Source: an uncultured Candidatus Peregrinibacteria bacterium (GTDB taxonomy: Bacteria > Patescibacteriota > JACMRA01). From it: a stretch of DNA of 18,257 bases. This document shows positions 7,802 through 13,652 of the stretch, one piece after another. The first letter of the stretch is position 1. Every line of letters starts with the position of its first letter. The stretch covers positions 1-18,257 of the forward strand of contig CAKZLR010000062.1 in assembly GCA_937127165.1 (NCBI GenBank), given 5' to 3'. A model generated the notes under the pieces. That model worked only from the letters and a program-made list of their open reading frames with translations. It was not told where the DNA came from and did no database searches. The position numbers and the translations under genes were made by a program.

Positions 7802-8392
7802 ATGTCTAACATAGAAATAATAAAAAGCATTAGAAACAAAACAGGGTTACCTTTGAAAGATATTAACAAGGCTATCGAAGCGGTCGGTACTGACAGTGAG
7901 GAGAGAATTATTACTTACCTACGCGAGCAGGGTGTGCTGAAACAACAAGCTAGACAAGATAGAGACACTAGCAATGGGGGGATATTTGCTTATTCCCACG
8001 ATGGTAGGCTTGGGGTTTTAGTAGAATTAAGATGTGAAACTGATTTTGTGGCGAGGTCGAACTCTTTTCAAGAGTTAGGTAATGACATAGCCCTACATAT
8101 TGCTGCTTTCCAACCTAAATTTATATCTCCTGAAAATGCTGATGTAGAATTTATAAACAAAGAATTGGACATAGCTCGTAAACAACTAGAACTTGAAGGA
8201 AAACCACAAGATAAAATAGAAATGATCTTACATGGGAAAAAGAAAAAAATTTTAGAAGAGTTTTCTCTTTTGACTCAACCTTTTATAAAAGATACAAAAA
8301 TTACTGTTGCTCAAGCAATCGCACAGCTTGTACAAGTGACGGGCGAAAAGATTGAGATAACCAGGTTTACTATTTTTAGCTTAAATAATTAG
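7802..8392 (+). CDS. tsf: Elongation factor Ts
   Basis: The guanine-nucleotide exchange factor for EF-Tu. From the ATG at 7802 the protein has 196 residues, a short form close to the Thermus type rather than the roughly 280-residue E. coli type. Residues 1-45 form the UBA-like domain (IKSIRNKTGLPLKDINKAI). The exchange signature TDFVAR is at 80-85, preceded by LVELRCE. The helical dimerisation region and a C-terminal stretch with KDTKITVAQAIAQLVQVTGEKIEI complete the core. An in-frame TTG at 7784 would add six residues that do not match the family start. tsf usually sits next to rpsB; here it is inserted between rpsE and rplO, together with rplY. The stop is TAG, and no Shine-Dalgarno site is visible. 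Confidence 0.95.
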   Translation: MSNIEIIKSIRNKTGLPLKDINKAIEAVGTDSEERIITYLREQGVLKQQARQDRDTSNGGIFAYSHDGRLGVLVELRCETDFVARSNSFQELGNDIALHIAAFQPKFISPENADVEFINKELDIARKQLELEGKPQDKIEMILHGKKKKILEEFSLLTQPFIKDTKITVAQAIAQLVQVTGEKIEITRFTIFSLNN

Positions 8393-8401
8393 ATTGTTGG
8401 T

Positions 8402-9052
8402 ATGAAACACGTTCAATTGGAGATTCAAAGTAGAAAAATTGTAGGTAACCAAGCTAAGAAGCTTAGAAGAGTTGGTATCTTACCAGCCGTTATGTATGGT
8501 AAAGGCAAGCCTTCCAGGCCTATCCAAGTTGATAAAAAATCTTTTACCATAGCCTATAAGCAGGCTGGTCGCACAAATGTGGTTGATCTTCGTCTCGAAA
8601 ATGAGATCATACCAGCTATTATTCATGATATTGATGTGGATCCAGTTACTGGTCAGTCTAGACATGTTGATTTTTTGATAGTAAATTTAAAGGAAAAAGT
8701 AAAAGCCACTGTGCCCATAAAATATGTTGGCATAGCTAAAGGGGTTAAAGAGCTGGGTGCGGTTTTGACTACTAATTATGACGAGCTTGAAATTGAAGCT
8801 TTGCCTGACGATATCCCTGATTTTATTGAGATTGATGTTAGTGAATTAGCTGAAATTCATGATTCTATTTCTGTTGCTGATTTGCCTAAAAATGATAAAT
8901 ATGAAATATTACATGATCCTGAAGAAATTTTGGTTAGTTTGGTTGAGGGTGCGAGTGGTGTAGAAGAAAATACTGTTCCAGTACAAGATCTATCCTCTAT
9001 TGAGGGGGCTGAGCCGATAAAAACTTTAGAAACTAAAGATTCTAAAAAATAA
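8402..9052 (+). CDS. rplY: 50S ribosomal protein L25, CTC type (bL25)
   Basis: A 216-residue protein. The N-terminal L25 domain (about 1-92) has the conserved RKIVGNQAKKLRRVGILPAV, MYGKGKPSRPI and VDPVTGQSRHVDFL blocks that bind 5S rRNA. The CTC-type C-terminal domain follows (about 95-180), with VKATVPIKYVGIAKGVKELGAVL and LPDDIPDFIEIDVSEL. An acidic tail of about 35 residues (SGVEENTVPVQDL and onward) closes it. In many bacteria the gene is paired with pth or prs; its place inside the S5-L15 interval is unusual. Nine bases separate it from tsf and 16 from rplO. The stop is TAA. Confidence 0.95.
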   Translation: MKHVQLEIQSRKIVGNQAKKLRRVGILPAVMYGKGKPSRPIQVDKKSFTIAYKQAGRTNVVDLRLENEIIPAIIHDIDVDPVTGQSRHVDFLIVNLKEKVKATVPIKYVGIAKGVKELGAVLTTNYDELEIEALPDDIPDFIEIDVSELAEIHDSISVADLPKNDKYEILHDPEEILVSLVEGASGVEENTVPVQDLSSIEGAEPIKTLETKDSKK

Positions 9053-9068
9053 TTTAAGTTAAGTTGTT

Positions 9069-9500
9069 ATGCTCACTTTAAGTAATTTAGTGAAAACTAC
9101 GACAAAAAAAAGGAAGAGATTGGGTAGGGGAGAAGGCTCTAGGTTAGGTAAAAATGCTGGTAAAGGACATAAAGGTCAGCTTAAGAGAAGTGGTAAAAGA
9201 AGGATTACTTTCGAAGGCGGACAAAAACCTTTGGTTCGTCGAATTCCTAAATTTGGTAAAACAGAAAAACCGGTAAGACCAAAAACTTTGGTATTTTCTT
9301 TATCCGTTTTAGATAAGTTATTTAATGATGGCGAAACTTTGGATTTTTCTACCTTTGAAGCTAAAGGTATCGATACTAAGTTTTGCAAACAAATAAGAAT
9401 TATCAAATCTGGTAACTTAACAAAGAAACTAAAGATTAGTGAAGATCCTAAAGTCTATTTGACAAAAGGAGTAAAGGAAGTTATAGCTGGCCAAAGCTAG
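9069..9500 (+). CDS. rplO: 50S ribosomal protein L15 (uL15)
   Basis: A 143-residue L15 of standard length. The N-terminal extended region is intact: KKRKRLGRGEGSRLGKNAGKG matches the RxGRGxGSGxGKTxGRGHKGQ signature. It is followed by the GGQKPLVRRIPKFG motif and a C-terminal alpha/beta domain (FSLSVLDKLFNDGETLDF). L15 helps fold domain II of 23S rRNA late in subunit assembly. In the standard spc order L15 is followed by secY; here a tRNA gene follows after 9 bases. The stop is TAG, and there is no Shine-Dalgarno site. Confidence 0.96.
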   Translation: MLTLSNLVKTTTKKRKRLGRGEGSRLGKNAGKGHKGQLKRSGKRRITFEGGQKPLVRRIPKFGKTEKPVRPKTLVFSLSVLDKLFNDGETLDFSTFEAKGIDTKFCKQIRIIKSGNLTKKLKISEDPKVYLTKGVKEVIAGQS

Positions 9501-9509
9501 CCTTGTTTT

Positions 9510-9586
9510 GGGTGTGTAGCTCAGTTGGTTAGAGCACTTCACTGATAATGAAGAGGTCCCTGGTTCAAGTCCAGGCACACCCACCA
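9510..9586 (+). tRNA. tRNA-Ile (anticodon GAU), CCA encoded
   Basis: A full cloverleaf of 77 bases. The acceptor GGGTGTG (9510-9516) pairs with CACACCC (9576-9582), then A and an encoded CCA. The anticodon stem is CTTCA/TGAAG with loop CTGATAA, so the anticodon is GAT at 9544-9546. The T arm is CCTGG-TTCAAGT-CCAGG. It lies in the same orientation between rplO and rpoA with only 9 bases on the left, so it is probably cut out of the ribosomal-protein transcript. Confidence 0.97.
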
Positions 9587-9653
9587 CCTGAAAATAAAAA
9601 CTTAAATCTGGAAATTGCTTTCTTATACAACATTAAGTAAGTATTTAAATCTT

Positions 9654-10583
9654 ATGATTTCTAATTATAGCATCAACTTTCCTAATATTAAAACCAGTTT
9701 TAAAAAACATACTGAAAGCGATTATGAATTAATAATAGAGCCTTTGATGCCTGGATTTGGTCATACTTTAGGTAACTCCCTTAGGAGGATTATGTTATCT
9801 TCTATTCCTGGTTTTGCTGTAACTAGGGTTTCCATTAATGATATTACTCACGAGTATCAAGTTATTGAAAATGTAGTTGAGGATGCTTTTGATATTATTT
9901 TAAATCTAAAAAATTTGAGAGCTCGGATTAATACTGATGAAGAAAAAGTTATATTGAAATTATCAAAATTTAGTTCTGGTCCGGTCACTGCCGCAGATTT
10001 TACTAAAAATGGTGCAGTTGATATTATTAATCCTGATTTATACATCTGTACGCTTAGCAGTGGAGGAAAGTTGCAAATTGAAGTCGAAATAAGTAGAGGA
10101 GTTGGCTATCTTGCCATGGAAGACATCAGTTTGGTAGATAATCCTAATCCCAAGAACATTTTGGTTGATGCTCTTTTCTCTCCCGTAACTAATGTTGCTT
10201 TAGCAGTTGATAAAGTTCGTGTAGGAGATAAAACAAATTTTGATAGAATTTCTATAAAATATACCACAGACCAAACTGTAAGTGGTGAAGAGGTTGCTGA
10301 TTATGCTTTAAAACTTGTCACAGAACTATTTACTAAAATACAATCGAGTTTTTTAGCTAACAGAGATTTTGCTAAACTTACTAGCGAAGAAGGTTCTCAA
10401 AAACCCTCAAATTTGATGCAAGAAGAAATAAATTTACCAACCAAGATTAAGAATATCTTGCTTAAAAATAGTATCACTACTAATAGTGAATTAATAGCAA
10501 GGGCTAACGAGATCGAAAATTTTAATGGGGTAGCTGAAAAAACATTACAAGCTATTAAAGACTACATAAAAACTATTACCTAA
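9654..10583 (+). CDS. rpoA: DNA-directed RNA polymerase alpha subunit
   Basis: A 309-residue alpha subunit from the ATG at 9654. An in-frame TTG at 9615 would add 13 residues unlike the family, so the ATG is preferred. The N-terminal assembly domain has LIIEPLMPGFGHTLGNSLRRIMLSSIPG, the conserved dimerisation and assembly block, then the ISRGVGY segment and DALFSPVTNVALAVDKVRVG. After a linker rich in Ser/Glu/Lys, the C-terminal domain (about 255-309) has the paired helices seen in LPTKIKNILLKNSITTNSELI and EKTLQAIKDYIK, which normally touch UP elements and activators. The usual neighbours rpsM, rpsK, rpsD (upstream) and rplQ (downstream) are absent. It is followed after 11 bases by a membrane protein. 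The stop is TAA. Confidence 0.96.
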   Translation: MISNYSINFPNIKTSFKKHTESDYELIIEPLMPGFGHTLGNSLRRIMLSSIPGFAVTRVSINDITHEYQVIENVVEDAFDIILNLKNLRARINTDEEKVILKLSKFSSGPVTAADFTKNGAVDIINPDLYICTLSSGGKLQIEVEISRGVGYLAMEDISLVDNPNPKNILVDALFSPVTNVALAVDKVRVGDKTNFDRISIKYTTDQTVSGEEVADYALKLVTELFTKIQSSFLANRDFAKLTSEEGSQKPSNLMQEEINLPTKIKNILLKNSITTNSELIARANEIENFNGVAEKTLQAIKDYIKTIT

Positions 10584-10594
10584 GACCAAAAAAT

Positions 10595-11059
10595 ATGCCA
10601 GAAATAAACTGGGGGAATTTTTTAGATCTTGAATATTGGCTAGAAGGAATAGCTGGTAGTAGAGGTGCTCAAAATGGACAACAGCCGGGTATCAGTTTGA
10701 TAATTCAGTCAGATTCATGGTTTTTTTGGGCATATTTAACTATATTTGCAACTTTTGTAATTTTGGGAATCCTACTAAGGACTAGTCAAGCATTTTTTGA
10801 TGAAAAACACCCTCTGCAAAAAAAATTTCCAACCTGGAGTGGTCAACTGGCTTTAATGGGTGTTTTGGGTTTTTGTTGGTTCTTTTTTAGGCAAATCAAT
10901 ACTACTTTTCTTAATTCTAGGATATTTTTATTATTCGGGCTTATTTGGGTAGTTGCTTTTGTTGTTTGGGTTGGTAGGTACTTTATTAGATTCTATCCAC
11001 TAGAAATTCTTGCTTATAAGAAGAACAAGGGTGTAATTCAGAAAAAAATAAATGTTTAA
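10595..11059 (+). CDS. Small membrane protein of unknown function downstream of rpoA
   Basis: A 154-residue protein that I do not recognise. It begins with a Trp-rich amphipathic stretch (INWGNFLDLEYWLEGI), then a Gly/Gln-rich linker. Three predicted transmembrane helices follow at about 42-62, 82-99 and 107-131. An aromatic-basic tail (GRYFIRFYPLEILAYKKNKG) closes the chain. Basic residues after the third helix suggest that the C-terminus is cytoplasmic. It starts 11 bases after rpoA on the same strand and is probably co-transcribed; two tandem hairpins lie just beyond its TAA stop. The position where rplQ usually stands says nothing firm about its job. Confidence 0.8.
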   Translation: MPEINWGNFLDLEYWLEGIAGSRGAQNGQQPGISLIIQSDSWFFWAYLTIFATFVILGILLRTSQAFFDEKHPLQKKFPTWSGQLALMGVLGFCWFFFRQINTTFLNSRIFLLFGLIWVVAFVVWVGRYFIRFYPLEILAYKKNKGVIQKKINV

Positions 11060-11068
11060 TAGCTTCGA

Positions 11069-11124
11069 ATAGGTTTTTGAACAACCTATAACTTAAGCAA
11101 GCGATATCATGCTCTTATTGCTTG
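11069..11124 (+). terminator. Two tandem stem-loops after the rpoA cluster; possible transcript end or processing site
   Basis: First hairpin: ATAGGTT (11069-11075), a seven-base loop, AACCTAT (11083-11089), a perfect seven-pair stem. Second: CAAGCGATA (11098-11106), a nine-base loop, TATTGCTTG (11116-11124), nine pairs with one G-U. Neither has a following T-run, so they are not classic intrinsic terminators. Their place 10 bases after the last gene of the cluster favours a 3' end or mRNA-stabilising role. The structure is seen; the role is inferred. Confidence 0.35.
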
Positions 11125-11267
11125 TATGAGTGTAGGATGGTTTTTAGAGTGAGTAAAAATCACAGTTTTAAATTATCTAAGACTTAGTTTGATTTCTCAA
11201 TTTTAACCGTATTTGACAAATTTAAAAGTGTAAATTCAACAATTATCTTGTTTTGGTTTGCTTTCAG

Positions 11268-12359
11268 ATGTCTCAGATAACAAATAAAATACCAGTAGCT
11301 ATCCTAGGAGCGACGGGGATGGTAGGTCAAAAACTGGTTACATTGCTTAAAAACCACGAATGGTTCGAAGTTGTATGTCTAGCAGCTTCTAATAAATCTA
11401 GTGGCAAAAAATACTCAGAAGCTGTACAAAGGAGATGGTCACAACAGGAATCTATTCCAGATACTTTGGCGGATAAAATAGTTTTGTCTATAGAAAACGA
11501 TATCCCAACTATTACTTCACAGTGTAGACTGGTATTCTCTGCTATTGATGCAGATAAAGATTTTATTAAACAAATAGAAAATCAGTATGCTGCTGCAGGC
11601 ATGGCTGTGGTATCCAACAACTCTGCTCATCGTTGGACTGAAGATGTGCCTATGTTGATACCGGAAATAAATCACCATCACTTGCAGATGATCCCCATTC
11701 AACAAAAAAATAGAGGATGGAATAAAGGGTTTATTGTAACCAAACCTAATTGTTCTATTCAAAGCTATGTTCCTATCTTAGAAGCTTGGAAAAAGTACCA
11801 ACCTAAACGGGTTATAGTCTCAACTTATCAAGCCATATCTGGGGCAGGCAAAACTTTTGAAACTTGGCCAGAAATGCTGGATAATATCATTCCTTTTATC
11901 TCTGGAGAAGAACAAAAATCAGAAAACGAACCTTCGAAAATTTGGGCGAAAATTAAAAATAATCAGTTTGAACTAGATAACTCAGTGTCCATTTCCGCAA
12001 ACTGTCTTAGGGTCCCGGTCTCTGATGGTCATATGGCTGTAGTCAATGTAAGTTTTGCGGATAATCCTAGTTTGGAAGATTTAGTATCAGCTATACAAAA
12101 TTTTCAAAACCCTCTGAAAGAGCTAAATTTACCATCCTCACCTGAAAAGTTTTTAACTTATTTTGAGCAGGAAGATAGACCTCAAACTCGTCTTGATAGG
12201 AATATCTATAAAGGTATGGGTATTTGTGTAGGTAGAATTAGAAAAGACTCTGTTTTTGGTTGGAAATGTATAGGTTTATCCCATAATACTCTTAGGGGTG
12301 CGGCTGGAGGGAGTATTTTAAATGCCGAATTGTTGGTAAAAAAAGGTTTTGTTACGTAG
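11268..12359 (+). CDS. asd: Aspartate-semialdehyde dehydrogenase, archaeal/fungal-like type
   Basis: Catalyses NADPH-dependent reduction of aspartyl phosphate to aspartate semialdehyde, the branch point to diaminopimelate/lysine, threonine and methionine. From the ATG at 11268 the protein has 363 residues; an in-frame TTG at 11253 adds five residues without family support. The dinucleotide-binding motif GATGMVGQKLV is at 14-24. The catalytic cysteine is C162 in KPNCSIQSYVPILEAW, and the base is H255 in RVPVSDGHMAVVNVSF. The C-terminal block CVGRIRKDSVFGWKCIGLSHNTLRGAAGGSILNAELL, together with CSI in place of CST, looks closer to the archaeal/fungal branch than to the E. coli branch. No other pathway gene is in the window. 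A TTGACA lies at 11213-11218 with no good -10. The stop is TAG. Confidence 0.93.
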   Translation: MSQITNKIPVAILGATGMVGQKLVTLLKNHEWFEVVCLAASNKSSGKKYSEAVQRRWSQQESIPDTLADKIVLSIENDIPTITSQCRLVFSAIDADKDFIKQIENQYAAAGMAVVSNNSAHRWTEDVPMLIPEINHHHLQMIPIQQKNRGWNKGFIVTKPNCSIQSYVPILEAWKKYQPKRVIVSTYQAISGAGKTFETWPEMLDNIIPFISGEEQKSENEPSKIWAKIKNNQFELDNSVSISANCLRVPVSDGHMAVVNVSFADNPSLEDLVSAIQNFQNPLKELNLPSSPEKFLTYFEQEDRPQTRLDRNIYKGMGICVGRIRKDSVFGWKCIGLSHNTLRGAAGGSILNAELLVKKGFVT

Positions 12360-12408
12360 TATTGTTTTTTGTTAATATAAATTTAGTTGTTTGTAAATTT
12401 TTCCTATC

Positions 12409-12441
12409 TTGACTTGACGAATTAGGTAGCATTTGTAATTC
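12409..12441 (+). promoter_or_regulatory. Putative promoter of tRNA-Leu
   Basis: Two overlapping -35-like boxes, TTGACT (12409-12414) and TTGACG (12414-12419), precede TGTAAT (12434-12439) and TAATTC (12436-12441). The best pairing is TTGACG with TAATTC at a 16-base spacer, which would start transcription about 15 bases before the tRNA. The -10 match is weak. Confidence 0.35.
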
Positions 12442-12462
12442 ATAAACCATGTTCTTATTTGA

Positions 12463-12546
12463 GCTCAGGTGGTGGAATTGGTAGACACGCATGCTTTAGG
12501 AGCATGTGCCTTTGGTGTGAGGGTTCGAGTCCCTCCCTGAGCACCA
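12463..12546 (+). tRNA. tRNA-Leu (anticodon UAG), CCA encoded
   Basis: An 84-base class II tRNA. The acceptor GCTCAGG (12463-12469) pairs with CCTGAGC (12536-12542), then A and CCA. The anticodon stem CATGC/GCATG encloses loop TTTAGGA, giving anticodon TAG. The long variable arm expected for leucine tRNA lies before the T arm GAGGG-TTCGAGT-CCCTC. Confidence 0.97.
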
Positions 12547-12632
12547 TATACGAATAAACAACTTAAACAAATACTATTTTGCAGGCTCAATTTAACTTGT
12601 TTATAACTTGAATATTTTAACCAAAATTTTGT

Positions 12633-13016
12633 ATGAACAAAACACAAGAGCCAATTGAAGTAGAGGTAATAGTTAAAGAAGATTACACGAGTTCAGAGAA
12701 AAAGAATATCCAAACTCAAAGAAAAAATGCCATTGCTGCTTTGGGGTATGTGTTTTTTCTGATTCCAATGATTGTGGATTTTAACGATAAATTCTATCGT
12801 TTTCATGCAAATCAAAGTCTAGTTTTACTAATCTATTTAGCTATCGTTTCTTCTTTTTCTATAATTCCTATTCTTGGATGGTTTTTTGTCATTTTGGGAT
12901 GGATTTTGGGAGTTTTTTTCTTTTTCTTTGGAGTTATTTCGGCTTATACAGGTAATATGTGGAGGATACCGATTATAGGGGTTTTTGACTTGATTGATTC
13001 AGATAAAAATCAATAG
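12633..13016 (+). CDS. DUF4870/Tic20-like small membrane protein
   Basis: A 127-residue protein. The first 32 residues are polar and charged. Three hydrophobic helices follow at about 33-49, 62-79 and 80-105. Between helix 1 and 2 lies FYRFHANQSLVLLIYL, which matches the hallmark RFHAxQ(A/S) motif of the DUF4870/Tic20-like family. The helix-2/3 turn IIPILGWFFVILGWILGV and the ending AYTGNMWRIPIIG also fit. No bacterial function is established. It follows tRNA-Leu by 86 bases and has no Shine-Dalgarno site. The stop is TAG. Confidence 0.75.
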   Translation: MNKTQEPIEVEVIVKEDYTSSEKKNIQTQRKNAIAALGYVFFLIPMIVDFNDKFYRFHANQSLVLLIYLAIVSSFSIIPILGWFFVILGWILGVFFFFFGVISAYTGNMWRIPIIGVFDLIDSDKNQ

Positions 13017-13220
13017 ATTCAAAATTAAAGAGATAAGATATTGTTGCGGAGATATTAACATTTAAAGTTTCCATATAATTTAACTATTTCTTAATTTTAG
13101 GTTAGCTTTTGCTCTTGACTGGTTAGCGTATTAGTTGAGATTTTTGTGTCTCCTTTTCAAGGTTAAACTAGTTTTTGGGCATTCCTAAATTCTAAGGACA
13201 ATCTATGAAGACTTAACAAC

Positions 13221-13251
13221 TGGTAATTGATCATATCAACAAAAATTACCA
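13221..13251 (+). repeat. Inverted repeat upstream of the accessory operon
   Basis: TGGTAATT (13221-13228) and its exact complement AATTACCA (13244-13251) are separated by 15 bases, in the 297-base gap before the gene at 13314. No T-run follows directly. It could be an operator or a weak terminator of the previous gene. The rest of the gap holds nothing I recognise. Confidence 0.3.
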
Positions 13252-13313
13252 ACCATTTTACAGAATAGTAAATTTATGTTATTCTTGAGTTAACGGATAA
13301 CTTCTTTGTTTTT

Positions 13314-13643
13314 ATGTATAACAACAACAACAAGAAAATTACCCCTCAGATGCAACTTTTTTTAGAAAATTTACTCCTTGATTCGGGTTTAAAATTTACT
13401 GACGAGTTTACCAAGCAAAAGATGATTGAAGATCTTTATTTTAAATTAGATGAGTTTTTGGGGATTGTGATTGAAGAAAATTTGTCAGACGATGATTTGG
13501 TCGAATATTTTAACTTACGGGTGGTAAATACCAAGGCAGAAACTTTAGAAAAATTTTTAAAAACCAAAATACCAAATTTTGATAATTTAATTTCTATGGC
13601 TATGCTGGAATTTCGTAATGTTTATTTATCTAGTTTAAATTAA
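13314..13643 (+). CDS. Small acidic helical protein, possibly DUF5663-like, leading the accessory operon
   Basis: A 109-residue protein without signal peptide or membrane helix. After an Asn/Lys-rich start (MYNNNNKKITPQ) it is largely predicted alpha-helical and acidic: MQLFLENLLLDSGLKFTDEF, MIEDLYFKLDEFLGIVIEE, LSDDDLVEYFNL, LEKFLKTKIPNFDNLI. The arrangement of a helix, a long middle helix with ExLxxxLDExLG-like spacing, and then LSDDDLVEYF is reminiscent of the CPR-enriched DUF5663 family, but I could not confirm this. It ends 9 bases before the 1244-residue sortase-domain protein on the same strand, so the two are very likely co-transcribed and may work together. The stop is TAA. Confidence 0.7.
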   Translation: MYNNNNKKITPQMQLFLENLLLDSGLKFTDEFTKQKMIEDLYFKLDEFLGIVIEENLSDDDLVEYFNLRVVNTKAETLEKFLKTKIPNFDNLISMAMLEFRNVYLSSLN

Positions 13644-13652
13644 AAATTAGAT

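Noticed and set aside
12465..12647. Antisense 60-codon frame over tRNA-Leu
   Set aside because: The stretch AQGGTRTLTPKAHAPKACVS is a known spurious translation of tRNA antisense sequence.
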